Assembly: GCA_937919225.1 (NCBI GenBank)
Contig: CALFRH010000229.1
Location: 1 to 33,876, forward strand
Source of the DNA: an uncultured Parvularcula sp.
Lineage (GTDB): Bacteria > Pseudomonadota > Alphaproteobacteria > Caulobacterales > Parvularculaceae
Direction: 5' to 3'
DNA length: 33,876 nucleotides
Shown: in pieces, positions 1-9,735 of the stretch
How positions within the stretch are numbered: the first letter of the stretch is position 1
Layout: each line of letters starts with the position of its first letter
Program-made: the position numbers and the translations under genes
Notes under the pieces: model-generated
What the model saw: the letters and a program-made list of their open reading frames with translations, nothing else
Databases searched by the model: none
What the model was told of the DNA's origin: nothing

Positions 1-1190
1 GCGCTATTGCCCCTAATTATGTCGTTTGTCTTTTCGGCTCCGTTTTCTTGTGTTCCCTGTACATTCTCGGCTGTCCCTCTGCCGGGGGTTAGACCTGCGA
101 TAAGGCCTCTGGCCTCTGGCGCCCAATGGGGGGCGCCAAGGCCGGTAAAGGCGGGGACAACGTACACACCGCCCGTATGCGGAATGCTTTTGGCAAGGGC
201 CTCGGTTTCGTCGGCGGATTGGATCAGCCCAAGGCTATCTCGGAGCCATTTGACACCAGAACCGGCGATAAAAATTGAGCCCTCAAGGCAATAGGCCCGT
301 TTTCCCTCAAGCTGATAGCTTACCGTTGAAAGAAGCGCATTATCTGACGTGGGCGGTACATTTCCTGCTTGAACCAATAGAAAGCAGCCGGTGCCATAGG
401 TACTTTTTGCGCTGCCCACATCAAAACAGCCTTGCCCGATAGCGGCGGCCTGCTGATCGCCCGCGATGCCGCCAATAGGGATGGGACGTCCGAAAAGGTT
501 GGGGTCTGTATTGCCAAAATCAGCGGCACTGTCTTTCACTTCAGGAAGCAGGGCCCGCGGCACCCGGAAAAGGGACAGCATCTCGTCATCCCATTCCCCG
601 GTGGTGAGGTTTAAAAGGTTCGTTCGCGACGCATTCGTCGCATCAGTGGCGTGAACATGGCCGCCTGTTAACTTCCAGACAAGCCAAGAATCCACCGTCC
701 CAAAGGCCAGCTTTCCTGCCTCCGCTGCGGTGCGGGCACCCTCAACATTATCGAGAATCCAGGCGACCTTCGTCGCGGAGAAATAAGGATCAAGGAGGAG
801 CCCCGTCCGTCGCCGAAGGGGGACTTCGGCACCGTCGGCTTTCAGTCGTGCGCATTCATCGGCTGTCCGACGGTCTTGCCACACAATAGCCGGGTAAACT
901 GGTACGCCGGTCTTACGATCCCAGAGGATTGTCGTCTCGCGCTGGTTCGTGATGCCGATACTGACGATTTTATCGCCATCCGCTTCAGCTTTCGCAATCG
1001 CTTTCTTTGCGACAGACAGAATGGACGCCCAGATATCGTTCGGGTCCTGTTCCACCCATCCCTCATGGGGGTAGGATTGTGGGAACTCTTCCTGGGCGGA
1101 GGCGACAAGCTCGCCATTGGGGGTAAAGACCATCGCACGGCTGGAGCTTGTGCCTTGGTCAAGGGCGAGGAGGAGGGGGGTGCCGGACAT
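1..1190 (-). CDS. glpK: glycerol kinase, partial (reading frame open at the left window edge; C-terminal part anomalous)
   Basis: Not in the ORF track because it runs off the edge. Reverse complement from ATG at 1190 reads MSGTPLLLALDQGTSSSRAMVFTPNGELVASAQEEFPQSYPHEGWVEQDP...SIGITNQRETTILWDRKTG...GTVDSWLVWKLTGG...GIAGDQQAAAIGQ...STYGTGCFLLV...GGVYVVPAFTGLGAPHWAPEARGLIAGLTPG, hallmark FGGY glycerol kinase sequence. Confidence 0.93.
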   Translation of the reverse strand, partial: MSGTPLLLALDQGTSSSRAMVFTPNGELVASAQEEFPQSYPHEGWVEQDPNDIWASILSVAKKAIAKAEADGDKIVSIGITNQRETTILWDRKTGVPVYPAIVWQDRRTADECARLKADGAEVPLRRRTGLLLDPYFSATKVAWILDNVEGARTAAEAGKLAFGTVDSWLVWKLTGGHVHATDATNASRTNLLNLTTGEWDDEMLSLFRVPRALLPEVKDSAADFGNTDPNLFGRPIPIGGIAGDQQAAAIGQGCFDVGSAKSTYGTGCFLLVQAGNVPPTSDNALLSTVSYQLEGKRAYCLEGSIFIAGSGVKWLRDSLGLIQSADETEALAKSIPHTGGVYVVPAFTGLGAPHWAPEARGLIAGLTPGRGTAENVQGTQENGAEKTNDIIRGNS

Positions 1191-1202
1191 GGGTGCTGCT
1201 CC

Positions 1203-2822
1203 TTATGCGGGGGTGGGTGAACGCCGACCCAAGCGAAGAGTGGCCGTTTTACCGAAGAAGAGGAGGTTGATCGTCAGGGAAAAGATCAAAATCGCAAAAA
1301 ATGTGATGGCCATATAATGGATGTAGTGCAGGTGAGCCACCCAATCTATAGTCCGCAGCACAAGGCCGCCCTGGGTCAGCCCGCCCAGGAATTCAGCCAT
1401 CGGGCCCGTGGTGATGTCACCCGCAAGGGCAGCACGGGTTGGCTCGGTACTGAGGATAAAGGTGTGTACTGCGTAAAAGCAGACACCAAAGACAACGCCC
1501 GCCATAGCTGCGCGATAGTCCACATTGTTGAACAAAAGCGCTAGGGTGAAGGCGGCCAGAACGGGCATGGAGCCAAGGCCATAGAGCTGTTGCAACAGGT
1601 TGATCAGGCTCTCTGCGCTGCTGAAGACCGGCACCATGCCGATGGCGAGGACTACCATAATGAGAGAAAAGATGGTGGATACCCGCGGCACATTCACATC
1701 GGCGTCAATGTATCGCTGATGGATATCGCAGACATAGAGGGCAGCAGCGGAATTCAAAAGCGAGTTGAACGTGGTAAGCACCGCAGCGGCCATCATCGCC
1801 GCAAATGCCCCCGAAAGGTAAGGGGGTAGAATATCGCCGACTAAGGTGCCGAAGGCCGCGTCATTGATATCGCCATAGAGTTTGAAGGCCACAACGCCGG
1901 GCACCACCACGATCACCGGGACAATCATGAGCCGGATGGCCGCCGCGGCCACAATGCCTCGCTGGGCTTCGCCAACGGTTTTAGCGGCCATGGCCCGTTG
2001 GGTGATGGTTTGGTTCGTTGACCAGTAGTAGATTTGGATGAGGATCATCCCCGTAAAGAGGGTTGTAATGGGGATGGGAGAGTCGGTTGCGCCGATCATC
2101 GATAAGCGCTCCATGGGGACGTCGGTGACAATATCGAAATCGACAGCCTTCAACGCCAAATAGACCACCAGCACGGCAAGGCTCAAAAGCCCAACACCGC
2201 TAAAGGTGTCCGAAACAGCAACAGCGCGCAGGCCGCCAAGGATCGCATAGGCCGCACCAATAACGGCAAAAAACACCGCGATCACCATTAATGGCAGGTC
2301 GGTATCGAACATCGTTTTCATGAACAAGGAGCCGCCATAGAGGGCGGAGGGAAGAAAAATGAAGACCGTTCCTGCCATGAAGATGACAGAGATCAGTGCT
2401 CGGATATGGGGATTGTTATAGCGGCGTTCGAGTAATTCTGTCGTGGTCGTACAATTATTACGGTAATAGATGGGAATAAACACGAAAGCGAGAATGAAAA
2501 GGCCAACCACGGCGGCCAATTCCCACCAGGCGAGCAGCAGCATCTGGTTCCCATTCATGCCCACCAATTGATCGGTGGAGAGATTGGTGAGGGTGATCGA
2601 TCCGGCCACAAAAAACCAAGGAAGACCGTTACCCGCGAGGAAATAGTCGTGGGCCGAGTTTTTCTCAGAGGCTTCCCCCCGTGCCCGCCCGCCCGAACAT
2701 TGCCACCAGGTCAGCACGCCGATGAGGACGGTCAGCCCAACGAAAACACCCATCTGTAGTGGGTCGAGAGACAGCTTATCTGGCGTCACGCGGGTCCTCC
2801 TTGCATGTGTCTCGGGGTTCAC
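1203..2822 (-). CDS. sodium:solute symporter (SSS/SGLT family), candidate sugar or galactoside transporter
   Basis: 539 aa, many TM segments, SSS-type motifs (DYFLAGNGLPWFFVAGSITLTNLSTDQLVGMNGNQ; ATDSPIPITTLFTGMILIQIYYWSTNQTITQRAMAAKT). GTG start; 12 bp upstream of glpK on the same strand. Confidence 0.88.
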   Translation of the reverse strand: MNPETHARRTRVTPDKLSLDPLQMGVFVGLTVLIGVLTWWQCSGGRARGEASEKNSAHDYFLAGNGLPWFFVAGSITLTNLSTDQLVGMNGNQMLLLAWWELAAVVGLFILAFVFIPIYYRNNCTTTTELLERRYNNPHIRALISVIFMAGTVFIFLPSALYGGSLFMKTMFDTDLPLMVIAVFFAVIGAAYAILGGLRAVAVSDTFSGVGLLSLAVLVVYLALKAVDFDIVTDVPMERLSMIGATDSPIPITTLFTGMILIQIYYWSTNQTITQRAMAAKTVGEAQRGIVAAAAIRLMIVPVIVVVPGVVAFKLYGDINDAAFGTLVGDILPPYLSGAFAAMMAAAVLTTFNSLLNSAAALYVCDIHQRYIDADVNVPRVSTIFSLIMVVLAIGMVPVFSSAESLINLLQQLYGLGSMPVLAAFTLALLFNNVDYRAAMAGVVFGVCFYAVHTFILSTEPTRAALAGDITTGPMAEFLGGLTQGGLVLRTIDWVAHLHYIHYMAITFFAILIFSLTINLLFFGKTATLRLGRRSPTPA

Positions 2823-2855
2823 CTGGGGTGAGGCCTCAAGTTCACATCACATTTC

Positions 2856-2875
2856 TATTTTCATTTTCGAACATG
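2856..2875. promoter_or_regulatory. putative GlpR operator in the symporter/alpha-galactosidase divergent promoter
   Basis: TATTTTCATTTTCGAACATG matches 16/20 of the E. coli GlpR consensus WATGTTCGWTAWCGAACATW (consensus recalled from memory), with an intact CGAACAT half-site. Confidence 0.45.
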
Positions 2876-2887
2876 ATAGAGTAGAGG

Positions 2888-5089
2888 ATGGATCATTCAA
2901 TCCTTAAAACCCTCACTCATGTCGAGGGACGTGCCATGACCGATGTCCCCGCAAACCATGTGTCGCTTCGGATGGACAATGTTCAGCTGGTGATCGCCGT
3001 GAAACGAGGGCAACGGCCCAGCATCGTGCATTGGGGCCGGGCGCTTGCGCATTCCGCCCCTGAGGAATTTGAGGTCTTGTCCACTCGACAATGGGCTTTT
3101 GGCGGGCCGACCGAGGATGTGGCGCCATCCCTTTCCAATGAATTGGGCGCAGGGTTAGGCGGCCCATCTGGTCTGTTGGCGCATCGTGATGGAGGGGATT
3201 GGGCCTCTTTCCTGCGGGTCGAACAGGTGGAGATGGTCACGGCCCAGCATGTTCGGATCCACTGCCGGGATAAAAATGTCGGGTTGGGGGTGACCTATGA
3301 CGTGGCGTTGGGGCCCGACCATGCCGCTCTGAGCATCACAATTTCGGTGAAGAATGAAGGCGACGCGGCCCTATTCATCGCCTGGGCACCTGTTATGGCG
3401 ATGCCGTTGGACGAGCGGTTAAGTCGCGTTTGGGGGGTTACGGGCCGCTGGGCCCATGAGTTTGAGGTGCAGGAAATCGGAGCCCATCGCGGCACCTATC
3501 TGCGCGAGAATAAGGCGGGGCGGACAAGCCACGATAATTTCCCCGGGCTGATCGCCTTAGCACCCTTCACCCATGAGACGGCGGGGCCTTGCGCAGGATT
3601 TCATTTGGGGTGGAGCGGGAATAATCGCGTCAGAATAGATCGTCACACTGATGGTCGATCTTTTGTCCAAATGGGGGAGCTTTTCTTCCCGGGTGAGATG
3701 AAATTGGACGCGGGAGAAGTCTATCGATCCCCAACCCTTTACGCTGTATGGTCAGATACCGGGCTCAACACCCTGTCCCAGAGCTTTCATCGGGTGCTGC
3801 GGCAGGATATTCTTGATGGACGCAGTCGCGCCAAACCTCGACTAGTTCACTATAATACGTGGGAGGCTGTTTATTTCGACCATGGTGAGGACAAGTCGAT
3901 GGCCCTGGCGGATCGGGCAGCCGCGGTGGGGGCGGAACGATTCGTTTTGGATGATGGCTGGTTCGGTGGCCGGCGAAGTGACCGCGCTGGACTTGGGGAT
4001 TGGACGGTCTCATCGGCGGTCTATCCCAATGGGCTGCATCCGCTTGTCGATCATGTGAGAAGCCTTGGGATGGAGTTCGGGATTTGGTTTGAGCCTGAGA
4101 TGGTGAATCCTGACAGTGATCTATACCGCCAGCACCCCGATTGGGTTCTCAATGCGCGGGGGGTGGAGCAGGTCCCCTTTCGTGAGCAGTATACGTTGGA
4201 CCTCACCCGGCCAGAGGTGTCTGCCTATTTGTTTGATGCCATTGATGCCATCGTCAAAGACTATCGCGTTGACTATATCAAATGGGATATGAACCGGGAC
4301 AGTACGCACCCTGGCGGTATGGACCAAAGACCCGTCATCCACCGTCAAACGCATGCAGTCTATAGCCTGATGGACCGCCTTCGGCGAGCCCATCCTGAGC
4401 TTGAGATTGAAAGCTGCGCCTCAGGCGGGGCGCGGGCTGATTTCGGAATATTACGGTATACGGATAGGGTTTGGACGTCGGACAATAACGACGCGCTGGA
4501 CCGTCAGCGTATTCAGCGGGGGGCAAGCTATTTCTTCCCGCCTGATGTGCTGGGCAGCCATGTGGGGCCCAAGCGTTGCCACATTACGGGCCGCATGTTC
4601 GATATGGAATTCCGTGCGGCAACCGCCATGCTCGGTCATATGGGGATGGAGCTAGATCTCAGTGAGGAAACAGACGCCGATCTAGACGTTCTTCGGCGCG
4701 CTATTGCCCTTTATAAGGCGCATCGCGCGTTGATCCATTCAGGTGATCTTTATCGCCTAGAGGCGTCTGATTACCTCAATATGGTTGGTGTGGTGGCGAA
4801 AGATCAGTCAGCGGCGCTTTTTTCGTGCGCGAAGGTAGAGGGCCATAGCACTACTTTGCCCGGCCGCATCCGGTTTGCGGGGCTTGCGCCCGACAAACAC
4901 TATCTGACGCGCTTAATATGGCCAACGCATCCGCCATCGGTCACCGCTCCCTCCATTGTCGAAGCCGCCGACCTTTGTGGTGATGGGACGGTATTTCGCG
5001 GTGAGGCGCTCGTCCATTTTGGGATCCAGCTGCCGCTGATGCATCCCAATAGCTGTCTTCTTTATCATCTTGAAAGTGTGGAGGGGTGA
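2888..5089 (+). CDS. alpha-galactosidase, GH36
   Basis: 733 aa; GH36 motifs FVLDDGWFGGRRSDRAGLGDW, GIWFEPEMVNPDSDLYRQHPDWVL, YIKWDMNRD (nucleophile Asp), IESCASGGARADFGILRYTDRVWTSDNNDALDRQRIQRG. Start may be 2936 instead. Confidence 0.93.
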   Translation: MDHSILKTLTHVEGRAMTDVPANHVSLRMDNVQLVIAVKRGQRPSIVHWGRALAHSAPEEFEVLSTRQWAFGGPTEDVAPSLSNELGAGLGGPSGLLAHRDGGDWASFLRVEQVEMVTAQHVRIHCRDKNVGLGVTYDVALGPDHAALSITISVKNEGDAALFIAWAPVMAMPLDERLSRVWGVTGRWAHEFEVQEIGAHRGTYLRENKAGRTSHDNFPGLIALAPFTHETAGPCAGFHLGWSGNNRVRIDRHTDGRSFVQMGELFFPGEMKLDAGEVYRSPTLYAVWSDTGLNTLSQSFHRVLRQDILDGRSRAKPRLVHYNTWEAVYFDHGEDKSMALADRAAAVGAERFVLDDGWFGGRRSDRAGLGDWTVSSAVYPNGLHPLVDHVRSLGMEFGIWFEPEMVNPDSDLYRQHPDWVLNARGVEQVPFREQYTLDLTRPEVSAYLFDAIDAIVKDYRVDYIKWDMNRDSTHPGGMDQRPVIHRQTHAVYSLMDRLRRAHPELEIESCASGGARADFGILRYTDRVWTSDNNDALDRQRIQRGASYFFPPDVLGSHVGPKRCHITGRMFDMEFRAATAMLGHMGMELDLSEETDADLDVLRRAIALYKAHRALIHSGDLYRLEASDYLNMVGVVAKDQSAALFSCAKVEGHSTTLPGRIRFAGLAPDKHYLTRLIWPTHPPSVTAPSIVEAADLCGDGTVFRGEALVHFGIQLPLMHPNSCLLYHLESVEG

Positions 5090-6171
5090 TGGTGATGACG
5101 GTTTCAACGCTTGATCAAAAAGTTGGAGGTCAGCCGGTCCACCGGCGGCGGCACGTGAAGGCCGATGGCCGGGAACTGCTGCTTTATGGGTACACCCCCC
5201 ATAATCTGCCGTCGCTCGATGAGACAGATGATCCGGTGGCAACGGGGGGAGAATTACGCTGGCATCCGTTTCGGCAGGAATGGAATATTTATGCGGCTCA
5301 CCGCCAAAATCGTACCTATAAGCCGTCGGCTGCCAATGATCCTTTGGCCCCGACCCAACCGAGCGGTGTACCGACAGAAATCCCTTTTGCTGACTTCGAG
5401 CTAGCGGTTTTCGAGAACAAGTTCACAAGCCTTCATCCCAGAGCGCCTCAGCCCCACGCTCCCCCCTTGATAGACGTTGAACCGGCCTACGGGCGCTGCG
5501 ATGTGGTGGTGTACTCACCGCAGAGCAGTGGGAACCTGCACACAATTGGTCAGGATCGGCGTCGGCTCCTGCTGGCGGCCTGGATTGATCGGTATGACGC
5601 GCTTCTTGGGACGGGTTGCGACTATGTCATGCCTTTTGAAAGTCGGGGGGAAGAAGTCGGGGTGACCCTGCACCATCCCCATGGACAGATTTACGGTTTC
5701 GGCAAGACGCCTCTGGTAGAACAACAAGCGGTTGCAGCCTTTGCGAAGGGGTATGATCTCACCGCGGCGATGGCTGCCTGGAAAGATGTATACGACATAA
5801 CGGAAGCGGGGGGCGTTCACGCCTTCTGTCCCCCCTATGCGCGTTTTCCATTTGAAGTCTGGGTGGCGCCCCAGCGCCGGGTGCCTGGTCCTTGGGCCCT
5901 GACTGAGGAGGAGCAGGACGGGTTTGCCCATTTACTGGGGGAGATGACCCGTCGGTATGACGCCTATTTTGAACGGGATACGGCTTATATGCTGACTCTT
6001 CGCGCTGCTCCGGTGGGGAGTGAGGATAGCTATCATTTCACCGCTCAGTTCTATCCCATTCTGCGCGCGCCTGGCCGGGTAAAGTATCTTGCCTCTGTGG
6101 AGCAGGGGACCGGGGTCTTTACCGTTGACGTTATGCCAGAGGTCGCCGCGCTAACCCTGCGAGATCAGTAA
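5086..6171 (+). CDS. galT: galactose-1-phosphate uridylyltransferase
   Basis: 361 aa; RWHPFRQEWNIYAAHRQNRTYKP, FENKFTSLHP, HHPHGQIYGF (HxH active site), RFPFEVWVAP. Confidence 0.94.
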   Translation: MMVMTVSTLDQKVGGQPVHRRRHVKADGRELLLYGYTPHNLPSLDETDDPVATGGELRWHPFRQEWNIYAAHRQNRTYKPSAANDPLAPTQPSGVPTEIPFADFELAVFENKFTSLHPRAPQPHAPPLIDVEPAYGRCDVVVYSPQSSGNLHTIGQDRRRLLLAAWIDRYDALLGTGCDYVMPFESRGEEVGVTLHHPHGQIYGFGKTPLVEQQAVAAFAKGYDLTAAMAAWKDVYDITEAGGVHAFCPPYARFPFEVWVAPQRRVPGPWALTEEEQDGFAHLLGEMTRRYDAYFERDTAYMLTLRAAPVGSEDSYHFTAQFYPILRAPGRVKYLASVEQGTGVFTVDVMPEVAALTLRDQ

Positions 6172-7235
6172 TGGGAGAGGTGTTTTTCAAAGAGCGGTTT
6201 GGAGCCCGTCCAGAGGTCACCTTATTCGTACCAGGACGGGTGAACCTTATTGGGGAGCATATTGACTATAATGGCGGTCGCGTCCTGCCTTGCGCGCTTG
6301 GGGTGGGCAGCACCCTATCCCTCAAGATGCGGCAGGATGACCAGGTAACGGTGGTGTCCGACAAATTTGAAGGCGCTATTTCGGCGTCCCTTTCCGACGA
6401 TATGAACCAAGGCTGGGCTCGCTACGCCTTTTACGCGGTGCGGTTGGCCAAACGGCTGGGCTGGGTCGAAAGGGGGGCCGACATCGCTCTTGTCTCCACC
6501 CTTAGTCACGGGGCGGGGCTGTCTTCGTCCGCCGCTTTGTGTGTGGCGGTGATCAAAGCCTTGCGTGACGTCTCATCGATGTCGGCGGATGATGTCGAGA
6601 TCGCGCAGCTGGCTCGGCGTATCGAGAATGAGGATATTGGTGTTCCTTGCGGGATTATGGATCAGATGGCGGTGGCTGTCGCCAAGCCGGGTCAGGCACT
6701 TTTTCTGGATACGGAAAGCCTTGACTATGACCCTATCCCGCTTCCCACCAGCCACCGGTTTGTGGTTCTCCATTCTGGTATTCATCGGGAGTTGGCGGAT
6801 GGTCGCTATGGGGCCCGCAAGCAGGAATGCGACGTGGCGAAGGAGCATTTTGGGACAAACGATTTGTGTCACCTCACCCTGGACGATGTCGTAGGGAACG
6901 GCGCCTTGCCCGAACCCGTCCGTCGTCGCGTTCGGCATTGCATCACAGAGCATCACCGTACAGTAAGCGCCGCGACGGCGTTAAGGGATCAGCGTATGAC
7001 AGACTTCGGTATGCTGATGGATGAAAGCCACCTATCCATGCGGGACGATTTTGAGATGTCGGTCCCTGGCATTGATCGGTTGGTGGAGGAGGCCAAAGTC
7101 CAAGGGGCCATCGGCGCGCGGCTCACCGGAGGCGGGTTCGGGGGCTGTATCGTGGCCTGTGTGGCGGCAGACGGGGCGGAGGATTGGGAGAGGCGTGTGC
7201 TTGAGGCGTCTCCTGGGGCTTTTCGTGTTCAATAA
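6171..7235 (+). CDS. galK: galactokinase
   Basis: 354 aa; PGRVNLIGEHIDYNGGRVLPCAL, SHGAGLSSSAALCVA, GIMDQMAVAVAKPGQALFLDTESL, GARLTGGGFGGCIVAC (GHMP kinase motifs). Confidence 0.95.
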   Translation: MGEVFFKERFGARPEVTLFVPGRVNLIGEHIDYNGGRVLPCALGVGSTLSLKMRQDDQVTVVSDKFEGAISASLSDDMNQGWARYAFYAVRLAKRLGWVERGADIALVSTLSHGAGLSSSAALCVAVIKALRDVSSMSADDVEIAQLARRIENEDIGVPCGIMDQMAVAVAKPGQALFLDTESLDYDPIPLPTSHRFVVLHSGIHRELADGRYGARKQECDVAKEHFGTNDLCHLTLDDVVGNGALPEPVRRRVRHCITEHHRTVSAATALRDQRMTDFGMLMDESHLSMRDDFEMSVPGIDRLVEEAKVQGAIGARLTGGGFGGCIVACVAADGAEDWERRVLEASPGAFRVQ

Positions 7236-7299
7236 TAATCTCCATCAAGAGGTAAGCAGCGGCGATGCAAAAGGGTCTTGACCAACAGGTGATAAAGCG

Positions 7300-8106
7300 A
7301 TGAGCGAAGACAGCCATGTCTTCAATGATCGTCAGGAGGCGATCGTGAAGCTGGTGGAGCAAACCGGCTTTGCCACCGTGACGGAGCTTGCTGACCGGTT
7401 CGACGTGACCACCCAAACGATCCGTAGGGATGTTAACGCCCTATGCATCGCGTGTCGGTTGGCGCGATTCCACGGCGGCGTGGGCCTACCGAACTCGACG
7501 CAAAATGAGGAATATTCGGATCGCCGCACCGCGCTCATATCCTCAAAGGATGCGATTGGTCGGTTGGTGCGCGAGATTATTCCTAATCACGCTTCTTTAT
7601 TCATGAATATTGGCACGACCACTGAGGCGGTGGCGGAGCATCTGGTGGATCACCAATCGCTGCGCATTGTCACCAATAATCTTCATATTGCTGACCTTTT
7701 TTCCCGTAAGACGGCGTTTGAGGTCATGATGGCGGGCGGCACGGTGCGGGGCAGCGATGGTGGTGTGGTGGGGGAGGCGGCTATCGAGTTTCTGTCAGGC
7801 TTTCGGCTTGATTTTGGTATTATCGGCATCAGCGGCATCGATCCTGACGGCTCTTTACTGGATTTCGACTATCGAGAAGTCCGGGCGGCAAAGACGATTA
7901 TTGCTAATGCGCGCAAAACCATTTTGGTGGCTGACCATTCTAAGTTCGGGCGGGCGGCGATGGCGAAGGTCGCTGCACTTGAAGATATTGATATCTTGGT
8001 GACCGACAAAGCGGTGCCGTCGGCGTTCGCCGACATTGTGCATCGATCAGGGGTGGACGTGGTGGCCCCGCCCCCGACGGAGATGGCAGGGGCAGCACCG
8101 ATTTAG
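7300..8106 (+). CDS. glpR: DeoR-family regulator, GlpR-like (glycerol-3-phosphate regulon repressor type)
   Basis: 268 aa; DeoR HTH (TVTELADRFDVTTQTIRRDVNAL) and sensor domain LFMNIGTTTEAVAEHLVDHQSLRIVTNNLHIA...GIIGISGIDPDGSLLDFDYREVRAAKTIIANARKTILVADHSKFGRAAM, closely resembling recalled E. coli GlpR. Confidence 0.85.
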   Translation: MSEDSHVFNDRQEAIVKLVEQTGFATVTELADRFDVTTQTIRRDVNALCIACRLARFHGGVGLPNSTQNEEYSDRRTALISSKDAIGRLVREIIPNHASLFMNIGTTTEAVAEHLVDHQSLRIVTNNLHIADLFSRKTAFEVMMAGGTVRGSDGGVVGEAAIEFLSGFRLDFGIIGISGIDPDGSLLDFDYREVRAAKTIIANARKTILVADHSKFGRAAMAKVAALEDIDILVTDKAVPSAFADIVHRSGVDVVAPPPTEMAGAAPI

Positions 8107-8151
8107 AGCGCTATAGCCGCCTTCAAGGCTTGATTTCACCTCTGAACATGC

Positions 8152-8171
8152 GATGTTGGATATCGAACTCT
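8152..8171. promoter_or_regulatory. putative GlpR operator upstream of glpD
   Basis: GATGTTGGATATCGAACTCT matches 16/20 of recalled GlpR consensus; preceded by the inverted repeat AACAT-GCG-ATGTT at 8145-8157; ends 12 bp before the glpD ATG. Confidence 0.45.
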
Positions 8172-8183
8172 CGCAGGTACGCT

Positions 8184-9695
8184 ATGTCGGTTTATGATCT
8201 TCTCGTCATTGGAGGCGGTATTAACGGCGTCGGGATCGCCCGCGATGCGGCGGGGCGGGGCCTTTCAGTGTGCCTATGTGAAAAAGATGACTTTGCTAGT
8301 CACACATCCTCTTGGAGCACGAAACTCATCCATGGGGGTTTGCGCTATCTAGAGCATAAAGAGTTTCGACTTGTGCGGGAGTCGCTGATCGAGCGGGAAG
8401 TGCTGCTGAACGCGGCCCCTCATCTCATCGAGCCCATGCGCTTTGTGCTCCCCCATCATCAGGGGATGCGGCCCGCTTGGATGTTGCGGGCGGGGCTGTT
8501 CATTTACGACCATATTGGCGGGCGAAAGGCTTTGCCCTCCACCGCGCGTGTGGACTTGAGGACGAGCCCATTGGGCACGCCATTGGCTGACGGCTTCCGC
8601 ACGGCCTTTGAGTATACGGATTGTCGCGTCGATGACTCCCGTTTGGTCATTTTCAATGCCATCGACGCCGCCGTCCGCGGGGCCGTCCTTAAGACCCGAA
8701 CACGGTTCGTTGGCGGTCAACGATCAGAGGGTGGTTGGTCCATCACGCTGGAGGATCAAAAGGGCGGACGTCAAACGGTGCATGCCAAAGCGGTGGTGAA
8801 CGCTGCTGGTCCTTGGGCGAATGATGCTCTGGGAGCGTTCGCAGGGGCCTCTATCCGCAAAAACCTCCGCCTGGTGAAGGGCAGTCATATCATCACAAAA
8901 CCGCTTTATGATCATGACCGCGCCTACATCTTTCAAAATGCGGACGGGCGGGTCGTATTTACGATCCCATATCTGAACAACACAACGCTGATCGGAACCA
9001 CCGATGAGCCTTATGAGGGGGACCCCGGAAAAGCAGCGATCAGCGATGAGGAGGTGCGTTATCTGTGTGCGTCAGTGAGTGAGTACTTAAAGCAAGACGT
9101 TACCCCTGACCATGTTGTGGACACCTATTCTGGGGTGCGGCCTCTCTATGATGAGCTATCAAGTGCTGATGCGTCTGCGGTGACCCGCGACTATGCTTTC
9201 GATGTGGAAGCCGATGATGGGGTGCCCCTTCTATCCATCTATGGGGGTAAGCTGACGACCTACCGGAAGCTGGCGGAGCATGCGCTTGAAAAGCTGAAAC
9301 CTTTCTTGCCGGCTATGGGGGCGGCTTGGACAAGGGGGGCTTCGCTTCCCGGTGGCGAGATGGCCTATGCCGGTTGGTCTGCATGGCGGCGTGGGGCGCG
9401 GGAGCGGTATGCTTTCCTCAGCGATCCTGTCTTTGACCGGATGGTTCGAGCCTATGGGTCGAGGCTTGACGACCTTCTAAAGGGGGTCACAGCTGAGCCT
9501 GATCTGGGCACCCATTTTGGGGCGGGCCTTTATGAGGTTGAGGTGCGTTACCTGGTGGAGCATGAATTTGTGCGCTCTGGTGACGATCTTCTCACACGGC
9601 GAACCAAGCTCTATTCGGCAATGTCGCCCAATGAACAGGAAGCGGTTTGTGCCTTCGTTGACCGCTTGCAAACTGCGACAGGGTGTGCAGCTTAG
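8184..9695 (+). CDS. glpD: glycerol-3-phosphate dehydrogenase (FAD-dependent)
   Basis: MSVYDLLVIGGGINGVGIARDAAGRGLSVCLCEKDDFASHTSSWSTKLIHGGLRYLEHKEFRLVRESLIEREVLLNAAPHLI is diagnostic for GlpD. The ORF track start 8130 adds a non-conserved extension. Confidence 0.95.
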   Translation: MSVYDLLVIGGGINGVGIARDAAGRGLSVCLCEKDDFASHTSSWSTKLIHGGLRYLEHKEFRLVRESLIEREVLLNAAPHLIEPMRFVLPHHQGMRPAWMLRAGLFIYDHIGGRKALPSTARVDLRTSPLGTPLADGFRTAFEYTDCRVDDSRLVIFNAIDAAVRGAVLKTRTRFVGGQRSEGGWSITLEDQKGGRQTVHAKAVVNAAGPWANDALGAFAGASIRKNLRLVKGSHIITKPLYDHDRAYIFQNADGRVVFTIPYLNNTTLIGTTDEPYEGDPGKAAISDEEVRYLCASVSEYLKQDVTPDHVVDTYSGVRPLYDELSSADASAVTRDYAFDVEADDGVPLLSIYGGKLTTYRKLAEHALEKLKPFLPAMGAAWTRGASLPGGEMAYAGWSAWRRGARERYAFLSDPVFDRMVRAYGSRLDDLLKGVTAEPDLGTHFGAGLYEVEVRYLVEHEFVRSGDDLLTRRTKLYSAMSPNEQEAVCAFVDRLQTATGCAA

Positions 9696-9735
9696 GTTGA
9701 TACACAAAAATTTGGCACGGTGAGAGGGTTTGCCC

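Noticed and set aside
842-1162. ORF 842..1162 (-) and 876..1220 (+) in the track
   Set aside because: They are shadow frames of the glycerol kinase gene that runs from 1190 to the left edge; no family features in their translations.
2897-3495. Numerous short antisense ORFs inside GH36 and other large genes
   Set aside because: High-GC shadow ORFs overlapping strongly supported CDSs; no recognisable domains or start contexts.
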